Origin: JALZVT01 sp964634815
GTDB lineage: Bacteria > Pseudomonadota > Gammaproteobacteria > Pseudomonadales > Azotimanducaceae
Reading direction: 5' to 3'
NCBI GenBank assembly: GCA_964634815.1
Contig: CAZWMD010000011.1
Location: 1-64,000 of the forward strand
Length of the DNA stretch: 64,000 nt
Each line of letters starts with the position of its first letter. Position 1 is the first letter of the stretch. A model generated the notes under the pieces. The model was not told the DNA's origin and made no database searches. It saw only the letters and a list, made by a program, of their open reading frames with translations. A program made the translations under genes and the position numbers. Below are positions 9,215 through 18,106 of this stretch, one piece after another.

Positions 9215-9505
9215 TTAGCCGTAGATCAGTCGGCGGATCTGGCGGGCCGAAAGACCGGTAGTTGCAAAGCGGTGTTGTTCGATCTCCTCGCGCAGTTGTT
9301 CGAAGATCGCTTTATTGCGTAATCCCTCAGCCTGGAGCTCCGCGTGGCGCCGACTGGCGAAGCCCTCCACCGTTTCATTGAAGTAAGCAATGACGTCTTC
9401 GACGAGTCGCTGAATCTGGGCTGGGGGCAAGTCGGTGCGGCTGCTCAGATGCGCGATGAGTGGGTCAACCAGGGGGTTGGCGGGGGTGGGGCGAAGTGAG
9501 TTCAT
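9215..9505 (-). CDS. Small conserved-looking protein upstream of glmS, function unknown
   Basis: I do not recognise this 96-residue protein. From ATG 9505 it is charged, without signal peptide or membrane segment. A predicted helical middle (AQIQRLVEDVIAYFNETVEG, then ASRRHAELQAEGLRNKAIFE) is followed by an Arg-rich end (LSARQIRRLIYG). A longer in-frame start at 9541 is possible but adds no obvious domain. It lies 28 bases upstream of glmS on the same strand, so co-transcription is likely and a role tied to GlmS expression is conceivable, though nothing in the sequence proves it. Base composition matches its neighbours. Confidence 0.65.
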   Translation of the reverse strand: MNSLRPTPANPLVDPLIAHLSSRTDLPPAQIQRLVEDVIAYFNETVEGFASRRHAELQAEGLRNKAIFEQLREEIEQHRFATTGLSARQIRRLIYG

Positions 9506-9606
9506 GGGCCGATATTGGCCCAGAGGCAGGCGAAGAGCCAATATTCTGCCCGATTTCGGGTAGAATATTGAAAATATCTCAGTTTAAGCGGTGAGCACCG
9601 CTGCTG

Positions 9607-10542
9607 TTAGAGTTCGTCCAGGTAGCGCTCAGCGTCAAGAGCGGCCATGCAGCCGAACCCGGCGGAGGTAATGGCCTGACGATAAATATGATCGGAAACA
9701 TCGCCGGCTGCGAATACGCCCGGCAGGCTGGTGGCCGTGGCACCGCCAGCCAGGCCGCTCCTGGTGACGATATAACCGCCGCCCATGTCCAGTTGATCAG
9801 TGAATATTCCGGTATTGGGCGAGTGGCCAATGGCGATAAATACGCCGGTGACGGCCAGATCCTGGGCGGTACCGGCTTTGTCAGCGAGACGCGCGCCGGT
9901 GACACCCATGTCATCGCCAAGCACTTCGGTCAGGGTGTGATTCCACACCGGCACGATGTTCTCTTTGGCAAACAGGCGATCTTGCAGAATTTTCTCGGCA
10001 CGCAGTTCGTCGCGGCGATGCACCAGGTGCACCTTGCTGCAGATATTCGACAAATACAGGGCTTCCTCAACCGCCGTATTACCTCCACCGATCACCGCCA
10101 CTTCCTGATTACGGTAAAAGAACCCATCGCAGGTAGCGCAGGCACTGACGCCTCGACCTTTGTACTTTTCTTCGGAAGGCAAACCCAGATATTTGGCTGA
10201 CGCGCCAGTGGCGATGATCAGGGCATCACAGGTGTAAGTCTGGTTGTCGCCAACCAGGCTGATGGGGGAGTCCTTGAGGTGAGTCGTGTGAATGTGGTCG
10301 TTGACAATACTGGCGTCGAAACGTGCAACGTGCTCAGCCATTTGTTGCATCAGTTCGGGGCCTTGGAGCTCCGCATGGCCGCCGGGCCAGTTCTCCACCT
10401 CAGTGGTGGTGGTGAGCTGTCCGCCCACCTCCACGCCAGTCAGAAGAACGGGTTTGAGATTAGCTCGTGCTGCATAAAGTGCTGCGGTATAGCCTGCTGG
10501 CCCTGAGCCTAAAACGATGAGTCGCTGGTGTTCTATTGTCAT
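9607..10542 (-). CDS. trxB: Thioredoxin-disulfide reductase
   Basis: NADPH-dependent flavoenzyme that keeps thioredoxin reduced in the cytosol. FAD-binding GSGPAGYTAALYAARA at the N-terminus, redox-active CATC in GVSACATCDGFFYR (residues ~134-139), NADPH-binding GGGNTAVEEALYLS, and FAD contact GVFAAGDVSD near the end; 311 residues, standard length. ATG 10542 is chosen over an in-frame start at 10575 because the family begins just before the Rossmann motif and because ATGA at 10539-10542 overlaps the stop of the upstream hydrolase gene, implying translational coupling. Confidence 0.95.
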   Translation of the reverse strand: MTIEHQRLIVLGSGPAGYTAALYAARANLKPVLLTGVEVGGQLTTTTEVENWPGGHAELQGPELMQQMAEHVARFDASIVNDHIHTTHLKDSPISLVGDNQTYTCDALIIATGASAKYLGLPSEEKYKGRGVSACATCDGFFYRNQEVAVIGGGNTAVEEALYLSNICSKVHLVHRRDELRAEKILQDRLFAKENIVPVWNHTLTEVLGDDMGVTGARLADKAGTAQDLAVTGVFIAIGHSPNTGIFTDQLDMGGGYIVTRSGLAGGATATSLPGVFAAGDVSDHIYRQAITSAGFGCMAALDAERYLDEL

Positions 10543-11486
10543 GTGGCGGAGTCTACCAGAGCCGCTTCCAGCCATTCCAGCAAGTGCGCGACAACCTCTA
10601 CTCGATTGGTCTCGTTTAACATCTCGTGCCGACCTTCGGGGTACAGTTTGTAATCAACCGCTAGACCCGCGGTGCGGTATGCCTCGACGAGTTTGATCAA
10701 TCCTGCCTCGTCGTTGTGCACAGGATCGTCGGCACCCGCAACAACATACAGGGGCAGCCCGGGTTTAATTGTGGCGATATTCGCCGGTATTGAACTGGAG
10801 CGCATCCCGGCGAACATCTGGGCAAGACTGTCAGGGCTTAAAACAAAACCACACTTGGGGTCATTGATGTAGGCCTGCACCTGCAGCAGATCCTTACTCA
10901 GCCATTCGAAACCTGTCAGATCACCACTGTTTGTCTGATCTGCAAACGCTTTGTTGTTGTTGCCAAACAACATGTTCTGGAGAAAATCACTTTGCATATT
11001 TGGCCCAGAGCGCAGTGCTTCTGCACGACACACAAGCTGCATCAATGCGAGTTGCCAGGCACTGCCAAACCCTGGGGAACCGGACAGCACTGCAGCAGAC
11101 AGGTGTTGGCCATAGAGATACAGGTACTGCTGGCTGAGAGCTGCTCCCATACTGTGGCCAAGTAACACGATGGGCAGCCCCGGATGTTCTCGCATTGAGG
11201 TCTCAGCGAGGTAATTCATGTCGGTAAGGGTCAAACGCCAGCCGTTCTTGCCCATTGCGCCGGGCATATCATCAACGATCGTGTCGCCATGTCCGCGATG
11301 GTCGCTTGCGTACACCGCATAACCCTGGCTAGTTAAGGCTTCGGCTACATCTGTGTAGCGGTCCTTGTGTTCCCCCATGCCATGGGCAATTTGCAGTATG
11401 GCTTTGGGGGCGGCGGTGGGTAGCCAGGCGCAGCAGGCAAAGCGCTTGCCATCGAGGCCGCGCAGATCAAATTCATTAATTTTCAT
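10539..11486 (-). CDS. Alpha/beta hydrolase, monoacylglycerol-lipase/lysophospholipase-like
   Basis: Serine hydrolase of 315 residues resembling the PldB/monoglyceride lipase group. The nucleophile elbow is GHSMG (residues ~94-98), with HGMGEHKDRY near the N-terminus, the catalytic aspartate likely in GADDPVHND, and the histidine in YPEGRHEMLNE. No signal peptide is seen, so it probably acts on acyl glycerols or lysolipids in the cytosol or at the inner membrane; the substrate is inferred. ATG 11486 fits the fold; an in-frame start at 11555 would reach into the upstream gene. The stop overlaps the trxB start as ATGA. Confidence 0.85.
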   Translation of the reverse strand: MKINEFDLRGLDGKRFACCAWLPTAAPKAILQIAHGMGEHKDRYTDVAEALTSQGYAVYASDHRGHGDTIVDDMPGAMGKNGWRLTLTDMNYLAETSMREHPGLPIVLLGHSMGAALSQQYLYLYGQHLSAAVLSGSPGFGSAWQLALMQLVCRAEALRSGPNMQSDFLQNMLFGNNNKAFADQTNSGDLTGFEWLSKDLLQVQAYINDPKCGFVLSPDSLAQMFAGMRSSSIPANIATIKPGLPLYVVAGADDPVHNDEAGLIKLVEAYRTAGLAVDYKLYPEGRHEMLNETNRVEVVAHLLEWLEAALVDSAT

Positions 11487-11511
11487 AGCGCTATTACAAA
11501 CTAAAAGCCGG

Positions 11512-12792
11512 CTATTCAAAACCGTTAACGGCGTCATATCCGTATAACCAGTCATTTTTTTGCATAGCCAGTTCTGGCAAAAAGCGACTGCTAAGGCTCA
11601 GTTCCAGATTGCGCCAAAAAGCACGTCCCTGGGCGGGCTCACAGAGCAGTCTGGCGCGCTCAATCGCCTGCGCTTGCATCCGGCGGGCTCTGGGCAATCG
11701 GTACTTTTCGTACTCTATCCAACCGCTGGCAGGTTCTTCTTCCCACTGTTCCAGCATGCGGGCCGCAACCCAGGCATCTTCTATGCCCAGTGCCGTCTGT
11801 TGTGGCAGGTGGGGCAAAACGGGATGACAACTGCTTGCCAAAAACAAAATCTGGCCGTGCGCCAGTCGTTCTGGTGAGCTGTTTTCCAGTACGGCTGCAG
11901 ATTTCCACTGTGCTGCGCTGTCAATCAAGGCGCTTAGACTAGGATGCCAATTGGCGAATGCGTTCTTTAGGTGTCTTGCACCCTCTGAGCTGGATTCGGC
12001 GTAAGGCTCTTCTGATCTGGTGATTGCTGACACCCTGAGTTGCTGGTCGCCTGTTTCTTGTAGCGTGCCGAAGTGATAGTGCAAATGATGGTGGGGGCCC
12101 AGCCACTGGGTGATTACAGGGCCAAAGGCGCCAGGTGGTAATCGCTGCGTATCGATTGTGCTGTGCCAGTGAGTGTAGGCGCTCGGATGGGATACCAGCG
12201 GTTCTGCGTTGGCCAGTGTTCGTAGCCGATGGTCGGTATCAGCGGCGACAATCAGCACATCGTAACTCTGCTTGCCTGCCAGGCTGGTTACGCACACCTT
12301 GTTGTCGCGCTGGCTGAGTTGCGTGAGTCGACTGTGGACCCGTTTGATACCCCTGGCTTCTGCGATCCCCGCAAGAGCCTCGCAAAGTATGCGGTTGTCG
12401 ATATGAAAAAACGGCGCGTTGTAGCGGCCCTCGGCCATAGCGCCCAGCGCCTGAATCGACAATTGAAAACCAGTTCGATAGCTACGCTGATGAATAAACT
12501 GAGGCTCGACACTGGCGGGTTGCAATACCTCCAGAGTTTTCAAGGTGCGCAGGATTCGACTTGCGTTAGGACTAATCTCTACACTTTGGGTAGCCATTTC
12601 AGACCTGTCCTGCCTGTCTGAGACGGTGTCTGGGTCGGTATCTGAATCGGTGTAGATGGAAAGGTCCCGGAAGCCTGCGTAGTCGCAGGCCAGGGCTGTA
12701 GTGAGAGCGCAGGCATTAGCGCCAACTATGGCGATGGAAAGTTCGTGGCCAGGTGCTTGCTCCGGCTCGCTGGGTTCCCCGGAGCTCGACAC
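11512..12792 (-). CDS. UbiH/salicylate-hydroxylase-like flavoprotein with degenerate FAD motifs
   Basis: A 426-residue protein with the overall layout of group A flavin monooxygenases. The N-terminal Rossmann strand is present, but the usual GxGxxG reads GANACALTTAL, and the usual GDAAHP reads ASSCHPVLPHLPQQ before the normal GIEDAWVAARML helix. Both losses affect residues that contact FAD, so it may be inactive, bind another ligand, or act as a scaffold. The start is probably GTG at 12792, overlapping the last base of the cysS stop (TAGTG), which suggests coupled translation; a longer frame upstream only shadows cysS. It lies between cysS and the hydrolase/trxB pair. Confidence 0.72.
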   Translation of the reverse strand: MSSSGEPSEPEQAPGHELSIAIVGANACALTTALACDYAGFRDLSIYTDSDTDPDTVSDRQDRSEMATQSVEISPNASRILRTLKTLEVLQPASVEPQFIHQRSYRTGFQLSIQALGAMAEGRYNAPFFHIDNRILCEALAGIAEARGIKRVHSRLTQLSQRDNKVCVTSLAGKQSYDVLIVAADTDHRLRTLANAEPLVSHPSAYTHWHSTIDTQRLPPGAFGPVITQWLGPHHHLHYHFGTLQETGDQQLRVSAITRSEEPYAESSSEGARHLKNAFANWHPSLSALIDSAAQWKSAAVLENSSPERLAHGQILFLASSCHPVLPHLPQQTALGIEDAWVAARMLEQWEEEPASGWIEYEKYRLPRARRMQAQAIERARLLCEPAQGRAFWRNLELSLSSRFLPELAMQKNDWLYGYDAVNGFE

Positions 12793-14183
12793 TAGATTTT
12801 CAGGCGCCAGACCGTACCTTCGCGACTGTCTTCGAGCTCTATTCCGGCTTCCAGCAAGTCGTTGCGAATCTTGTCTGCACCGGCAAAATCCTTGTTCTTG
12901 CGGGCCGTATTGCGAGCCTCGATGAGTGCCTCGATATCTGCTGGCGCCATGCTGCTGCCGGTCTGGAACCACTCTTCCGCGTCTCGTTGCAGCAAGCCGA
13001 GGATGGCCCCGCCGCGGCGGATGTTACTGTGCAACCGTGCGAGTTCTGCGGCGTCCTGTGTCTTGTGGATAGCGCTCGCAAAGGCGTGCAACGCTGCGAT
13101 TGCTCCGGGGGTATTGAGGTCGTCCTCCAACGGGGTTTGGACACTTTCAGGGATGTCGCCCCAGCGCAGTTCATCTTCCGGCGGACTGTATGTGGCATCT
13201 GGCGCACTAACACGGAGTGCCTGATAAAGCCGGTCAATCGAGCTCTTTGCCTGCTCGATCTGTTCCTCTGACCAGCTTAGTGCGGACCGATACTGGCCGC
13301 TGAGCAGGGCAAACCGCAAAACCTCGCCGTCATGCCGTCCAAGCAACTCTCGAATGGTTTCTATGTTGCCGATGGACTTTGACATTTTTTCACCACCGAA
13401 GGTGAGCATGCCGTTGTGTACCCAGTACCCCACAAAGGGAGCGTCGTTTGCGCACACGCTTTGCGCCAGTTCATTCTCATGATGCGGAAATTGCAGATCG
13501 GAGCCACCACCATGGATATCAATGCTGGCTCCAAGATGACTGTTAATCATTGCAGAGCACTCGATATGCCATCCCGGTCGACCGCGGCCCCAGGGGCTGT
13601 CCCAGCCCGGTTGTTCCTGGTTAGACGGCTTCCATAGTACAAAGTCTTTTGGATCGCGCTTATAGGGCGCAACCTCAACCCTTGCGCCGTCGATCATATC
13701 TTCGAGCGAGCGTTTGGAAAGCTGGCCATAGTTTGGATCGGATGGCACATGAAACAAAACGTGACCGTCTGCGGCGTAGGCATGCTCGCGCTCGATCAGC
13801 GATTCGATCATTTCAATGATCTGGTCCATGTCCTGCGTAGCTCGCGGTTGCGCGGTCGTTGGCAGAACACCGAGACCTTGAATATCGATGTTGTAGGCTT
13901 CAATAAAGGTATCTGTGATCTCGGTTGTCGACAGGCCTGTTTTTTGCGAAGCCGCAATGATTTTGTCATCAACATCGGTGACGTTTGCTGCGTAGTGCAC
14001 TAGTGGGTACTGGCTTTTTAAAACACGGTAGAGAACGTCGAATACCACAGCCGGTCGGCCATTGCCGATGTGCAGATAGTCGTAAACGGTGGGCCCACAG
14101 ACGTACATGGTTATCCGCTGTGGATCAAACGGCTTGAACGGTTCTTTTTTTCCGCTCAATGAATTGTGCAGCGTGAGAGTCAT
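12792..14183 (-). CDS. cysS: Cysteinyl-tRNA synthetase
   Basis: Class I synthetase charging tRNA-Cys, 463 residues. The HIGH-type motif is in YDYLHIGNGRP (residues ~34-44), zinc ligands are in MYVCGPTVYD, IECSAM and HHENE, and the KMSKS loop is in GGEKMSKSIGN. The C-terminal DALR and short terminal domains are present. It sits in a minus-strand run behind hisI (13-base gap) and overlaps the next gene by one base. The start ATG at 14183 gives TLTLHNSLSGKK, the usual N-terminus. Confidence 0.97.
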   Translation of the reverse strand: MTLTLHNSLSGKKEPFKPFDPQRITMYVCGPTVYDYLHIGNGRPAVVFDVLYRVLKSQYPLVHYAANVTDVDDKIIAASQKTGLSTTEITDTFIEAYNIDIQGLGVLPTTAQPRATQDMDQIIEMIESLIEREHAYAADGHVLFHVPSDPNYGQLSKRSLEDMIDGARVEVAPYKRDPKDFVLWKPSNQEQPGWDSPWGRGRPGWHIECSAMINSHLGASIDIHGGGSDLQFPHHENELAQSVCANDAPFVGYWVHNGMLTFGGEKMSKSIGNIETIRELLGRHDGEVLRFALLSGQYRSALSWSEEQIEQAKSSIDRLYQALRVSAPDATYSPPEDELRWGDIPESVQTPLEDDLNTPGAIAALHAFASAIHKTQDAAELARLHSNIRRGGAILGLLQRDAEEWFQTGSSMAPADIEALIEARNTARKNKDFAGADKIRNDLLEAGIELEDSREGTVWRLKI

Positions 14184-14196
14184 CAGTTTTGTCCAG

Positions 14197-14649
14197 TCAG
14201 GGGGCGCTGCTGGTCACAACAGCACTACGATTTTCCAGGTCTGCGCCGGCAGGTACTTCGGCGCTGGGCTTGGCGTTAATCTCGGTATAGAAACAGTGGG
14301 GGCGGTTGGTGTGACAGGCACCGCCAACCTGCTCTACCTGCAACAACAGTGTGTCACCATCGCAGTCGACCTGGATTTTTTTAAGGGTTTGAATGTGTCC
14401 GGACGTATCGCCCTTGCGCCAGAGCTCATTTCGACTCCTTGAGAAATAGGTGACGCGATTACTCGCAAGCGTTGCCTCGAGAGCGTCTCGATTCATCCAC
14501 GCAAGCATAAGTACCTCACCAGAGGTTTGATCCTGGGCGATGGCGGGTATAAGCCCGGCGTCATTGAACTTTAGGGCAGCAAGAAGTTCGGTCGCGGGCG
14601 TTGTGTGACCCGCTGTGGCCTGCTCCAGAGTTTTAAACAGGTCAGCCAT
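14197..14649 (-). CDS. hisI: Phosphoribosyl-AMP cyclohydrolase
   Basis: Third step of histidine synthesis: opens the purine ring of phosphoribosyl-AMP. This is the single-domain form, without the HisE pyrophosphohydrolase. Metal-binding residues are in VDCDGDTLLL and GGACHTNRPHCFY, with the family segments LMLAWMNRDALEATL and TYFSRSRNELWRKG. The length of 150 includes about 25 N-terminal extra residues and a Ser/Ala tail. ATG 14649 lies inside the aminopeptidase gene (8-base overlap). No other his gene is in the window, so it is separated from the rest of the pathway. Confidence 0.93.
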   Translation of the reverse strand: MADLFKTLEQATAGHTTPATELLAALKFNDAGLIPAIAQDQTSGEVLMLAWMNRDALEATLASNRVTYFSRSRNELWRKGDTSGHIQTLKKIQVDCDGDTLLLQVEQVGGACHTNRPHCFYTEINAKPSAEVPAGADLENRSAVVTSSAP

Positions 14650-16003
14650 ATCGATTTGCCAAATATTGAAAGACAGCTCTCACGCCCATGGCCTCGCCAC
14701 CTTCTGGATGCCCCGGACGTGAGCTTAGGTTCCATGCCATAAGATCAAAGTGCAGCCAGGGCACCTCGTTGCTGATGAACTGCTCAAGGAACAACGCAGC
14801 CGTAATTGCACCGGCATAGGGCGAGGCTGCGGAGTTCACGGAGTCTGCATGAGCTGCCTTCAACATTTTTTTATAAGGGGCATGCAGGGGTAAGCGCCAC
14901 ACGGCGTCATCGGATTCAACCCCCTGGGCGTAAACGGCCTCAGCGACATCGTCGCGATTGCAGAACATGGCCGCAATCTCGGCACCTACTGCTGAGCGAG
15001 CCGAGCCGGTAAGTGTGGCGTAATCGACCACAAGTTCTGGATCATCTTCGCAGGCTAAAGCGAGCGCATCACATAACACCAGTCGGCCCTCGGCATCGGT
15101 ATTGTCGATCTCGACCGTCAAGCCCTTGTAGGTGCGGATGATATCGCCTGGTCGATAGGCGTTGGCAGATATGGCGTTCTCAACAGCACTCACCAGAACA
15201 CGAAGTCTGATGGGGAGCCCCGTTGCCATAATCAATTGCGCAAGCCCCAGTACCTGGGCAGCACCGCCCATGTCTTTTTTCATGGTTCGCATGCCGCCAG
15301 CCGGCTTTATATTGAGGCCGCCGCTATCGAAGCAAACGCCTTTGCCCACAAGGGTAATCAGCGGATGCTTTTCATCGCCCCAGGTCAGGTCAATCAGACG
15401 CGGTTCGTCAGCGCTTGCGCGACCTACCGCATGGATGGTGTTGTACCCGGCGCGCAGCAGTGCCTCGCCAGTGGTGACCTTGATATTTGCATCAAACTGT
15501 TCGGCGAGTGTGCGACTGGCCTCCTCAAGATGCGACGGCAGCATGTCATTGGCTGGTGCATTGATCAGATCGCGGGTCAGCGCAGTTGCCGCGGCGGTTC
15601 GCACCAGCGAGTCATAGAGTACGTGATCTTCGATGACTAACTGCGCAGGACTCCGCTTGGCTTGTTTGTAGCGGGTGAATTGATACGCCCCTAGCGCCCA
15701 GCCCAGCGCGTCCAGCTCATCGACCTGGGAAGTGGGCTGGTAACGGCCTTCGGGCAGGGCGGTAGGCAAGGCGCCAAGCGTTGCCAGGCTGGGTTGGCTG
15801 GAGGCGCCAACCAGCACAAAGCCGGCATTGGTGCCAAAGCCTGGCACAGACAGGTATTGCCCTGCTTCAGCCCGGTACTGCTGAGATCTGACCCAGGCGA
15901 CTGCCTCCGGAGACTGGTCGGTCATGAAGGCATCGAGGTCGGACACAATGTGCAGTGGTGTCGCGTCTTCTGCGGTGTTTTGCGTGAGGCCGTGAGAAGT
16001 CAT
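14642..16003 (-). CDS. M17 leucyl aminopeptidase family protein
   Basis: Two-metal aminopeptidase that releases N-terminal residues from peptides in the cytosol; 453 residues, resembling PepB more than PepA. The active-site lysine and first metal aspartate are in GKGVCFDSGGLNIKP (residues ~236-250), then MKKDMGGAAQVLG, the signature NTDAEGRLVLCDAL (Asp, Glu and Arg), and the C-terminal FDLMAWN. It is first in a minus-strand series running through hisI, cysS and trxB. It is divergent from the gamma-glutamyltransferase gene, leaving a roughly 170-base promoter region. Confidence 0.93.
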   Translation of the reverse strand: MTSHGLTQNTAEDATPLHIVSDLDAFMTDQSPEAVAWVRSQQYRAEAGQYLSVPGFGTNAGFVLVGASSQPSLATLGALPTALPEGRYQPTSQVDELDALGWALGAYQFTRYKQAKRSPAQLVIEDHVLYDSLVRTAAATALTRDLINAPANDMLPSHLEEASRTLAEQFDANIKVTTGEALLRAGYNTIHAVGRASADEPRLIDLTWGDEKHPLITLVGKGVCFDSGGLNIKPAGGMRTMKKDMGGAAQVLGLAQLIMATGLPIRLRVLVSAVENAISANAYRPGDIIRTYKGLTVEIDNTDAEGRLVLCDALALACEDDPELVVDYATLTGSARSAVGAEIAAMFCNRDDVAEAVYAQGVESDDAVWRLPLHAPYKKMLKAAHADSVNSAASPYAGAITAALFLEQFISNEVPWLHFDLMAWNLSSRPGHPEGGEAMGVRAVFQYLANRYG

Positions 16004-16175
16004 GGATTTGGCAGATTACCCTGATTGCGAGGATCGGTAATGGTCCCCGAAGGGGGCATCTTCCGCAACTGTGGTGCAACGAAGGCGCAACAGTGGCGTA
16101 ACTGGGCAGAACGGTGGCCACCAGCGGGGACGGCGGTGTATGTTGCGCGCAACTGTTCGACGGCGGGAGCCTCTT

Positions 16176-18104
16176 GTGCGCTTATCTAATTTGTTCACCC
16201 TCACGCGATCCATTGCCAGAGCCTGGTTGCGCTGGGCGCTATTACTCGTGCCTTTGGGGCTTGCGAGCCTGGCGGATGCGCGAACGAATAAGCCGGTTCT
16301 GCATGGCAAGCACTGGGTTGCGATTACCGGCAAGCCATTGGCTGCCACTGCCGGCGCTCTGACGTTTCAGAAGGGCGGAAACGCGGTCGATGCTGCCTGC
16401 GCCATGCTGGCAGCTACGGCCACCATGTTCGATGTGCTGAGCTGGGGAGGCGAAACTCAGGCATTGATCTATCACCCGCAACAAAAGAAAGTTATTGGTA
16501 TCAATGCACTGGGGGTTGCGCCAACGGGTGCAACGCCTGAGTTCTTCCAAAGCCGCGGTATGGCGTTTCCTCCAGAGTACGGCCCGCTGGCTGCGGTTAC
16601 GCCGGGTACGCCGGGTGGGCTGCTCACCATGTTGGCGGAGTACGGCACCCTCAGCCTGGCTGAGGTTTTGGGGCCGGCGATTGAATTGGCGGATGGCTAT
16701 CCGATTGAGGCTCAGACGGCAGATTCCATCGAGCGATTGAAAGAAGAGATCCGTCAGTGGCCCTACTCAAAAGCTCTGTTCCTTACTCATCAGGCGGATG
16801 AAGACGCAACGACACCCGAAGGTCAGCGCGAAGCACCTAGAGCGGGCGAAATTTTTCGGCAGCCAGATTTGAAACGGATGCTTCAGTCGCTTGTGGCCAC
16901 AGAGGCCAAGGCACTTGAAGCTGGCGCAAATCGTCATGAGGCGATCATGGCGGCTTACGAGCGTTTTTATCGAGGTGATATCGCCGCGGAGTTTGTGCGT
17001 GCCTCTCAAGAGATGGGCGGGCTGCACACCCTCCAAGATCTGGCAGATTGGCAGGTGTACATCGAAGAGCCGGTGGCCACCAGTTACAAGGGAATTGATG
17101 TCTACAAGCTGACAAGCTGGGTCCAAGGGCCGGTGATGCTGCAAGCGCTTAACTTGTTGGAAAATACCAATGTAGCTGCGCTGGGTTATAACAGTTCGCA
17201 GTACATTCACACGCTCTATCAGGCGTTGTCTATGAGTATGGCGGACCGGGACTTTTATTACGGCGATCCTTACTTCCCACCAGCCGAGCCCATGGCGGGG
17301 TTGCTTTCGAAGAAATACGCACGCAGTCGCTGGGCAGAATTCTCAGCCGGGGCTAATGACGCCAAAATTCGCCCGGGGGATCCTTACCGATTCCAAAAAG
17401 GCAAAAACCCGTTTTTGCAGCAACTGGAGGCCTGGACAAATGTGCCTAATGCCGAGGCCGGTTTGATGCCACCCTGGCAACAGGCGAGCATTGATTTGCC
17501 CACTCACGATCGCACCTTTCAGGCAGGTACAACGTCGATACAGGCTGCAGATGCGCAGGGCTGGGTCGTATCCATCACACCTTCGGGGGGCTGGGTGCCG
17601 GCGGTCATTGCCGGCAAAACAGGCGTTGGTATGAGCCAGCGCATGCAGAGCTTTGTGCTGGATGAAAACCAAAACCCGTTTAACGTGTTGGCTCCGGGAA
17701 AACGGCCGCGGGCGACGTTAACACCAAGCATGGCATTAAAAGACGGCAGACCGTTCCTGTCGTTTGCCGTCCAGGGCGGGGACATTCAAGATCAGGTGCA
17801 ATTGCAGTTTTTCCTGAACATGGTGGAGTTTGGTATGAATGTGCAGGAAGCTGTTGAAGCGCCGCACTTTTGGAGCTACCAACTACGAAACTCGTTTGAT
17901 GACCATCGCGCGCAACCGGGGCGAATCTTGCTGAATGACGAGACCACACCCTGGGTGCGCGAGGAACTCAAACGCAAAGGCTATGCGCCTGAGTTTCGAG
18001 ACCGAACCTCAGGACCGATTACCGCGATCTGGTTTGACTGGGAAAACGGGGCTTTCTGGGGGGGTGCCAGCGACTTTGGCGAGGACTACGGCATCGCCTG
18101 GTAG
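16176..18104 (+). CDS. Gamma-glutamyltransferase-family enzyme, exported
   Basis: Ntn-hydrolase of the gamma-glutamyltranspeptidase/acylase family, expected to self-cleave before a threonine and act on glutathione-like gamma-glutamyl amides in the periplasm. GTG 16176 is preferred: GGGAG lies six bases upstream and gives a 35-residue signal peptide (WALLLVPLGLASLADA). In-frame ATGs at 16071 and 16140 would lengthen the leader. The likely nucleophile is in GTTSIQAAD, where classic enzymes have TTH; the substrate-binding NTTFGTG-like region is replaced by PSGGWVPAV. The specificity may therefore differ from glutathione. It ends two bases from lipA, convergent. Confidence 0.85.
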   Translation: MRLSNLFTLTRSIARAWLRWALLLVPLGLASLADARTNKPVLHGKHWVAITGKPLAATAGALTFQKGGNAVDAACAMLAATATMFDVLSWGGETQALIYHPQQKKVIGINALGVAPTGATPEFFQSRGMAFPPEYGPLAAVTPGTPGGLLTMLAEYGTLSLAEVLGPAIELADGYPIEAQTADSIERLKEEIRQWPYSKALFLTHQADEDATTPEGQREAPRAGEIFRQPDLKRMLQSLVATEAKALEAGANRHEAIMAAYERFYRGDIAAEFVRASQEMGGLHTLQDLADWQVYIEEPVATSYKGIDVYKLTSWVQGPVMLQALNLLENTNVAALGYNSSQYIHTLYQALSMSMADRDFYYGDPYFPPAEPMAGLLSKKYARSRWAEFSAGANDAKIRPGDPYRFQKGKNPFLQQLEAWTNVPNAEAGLMPPWQQASIDLPTHDRTFQAGTTSIQAADAQGWVVSITPSGGWVPAVIAGKTGVGMSQRMQSFVLDENQNPFNVLAPGKRPRATLTPSMALKDGRPFLSFAVQGGDIQDQVQLQFFLNMVEFGMNVQEAVEAPHFWSYQLRNSFDDHRAQPGRILLNDETTPWVREELKRKGYAPEFRDRTSGPITAIWFDWENGAFWGGASDFGEDYGIAW

Positions 18105-18106
18105 GT

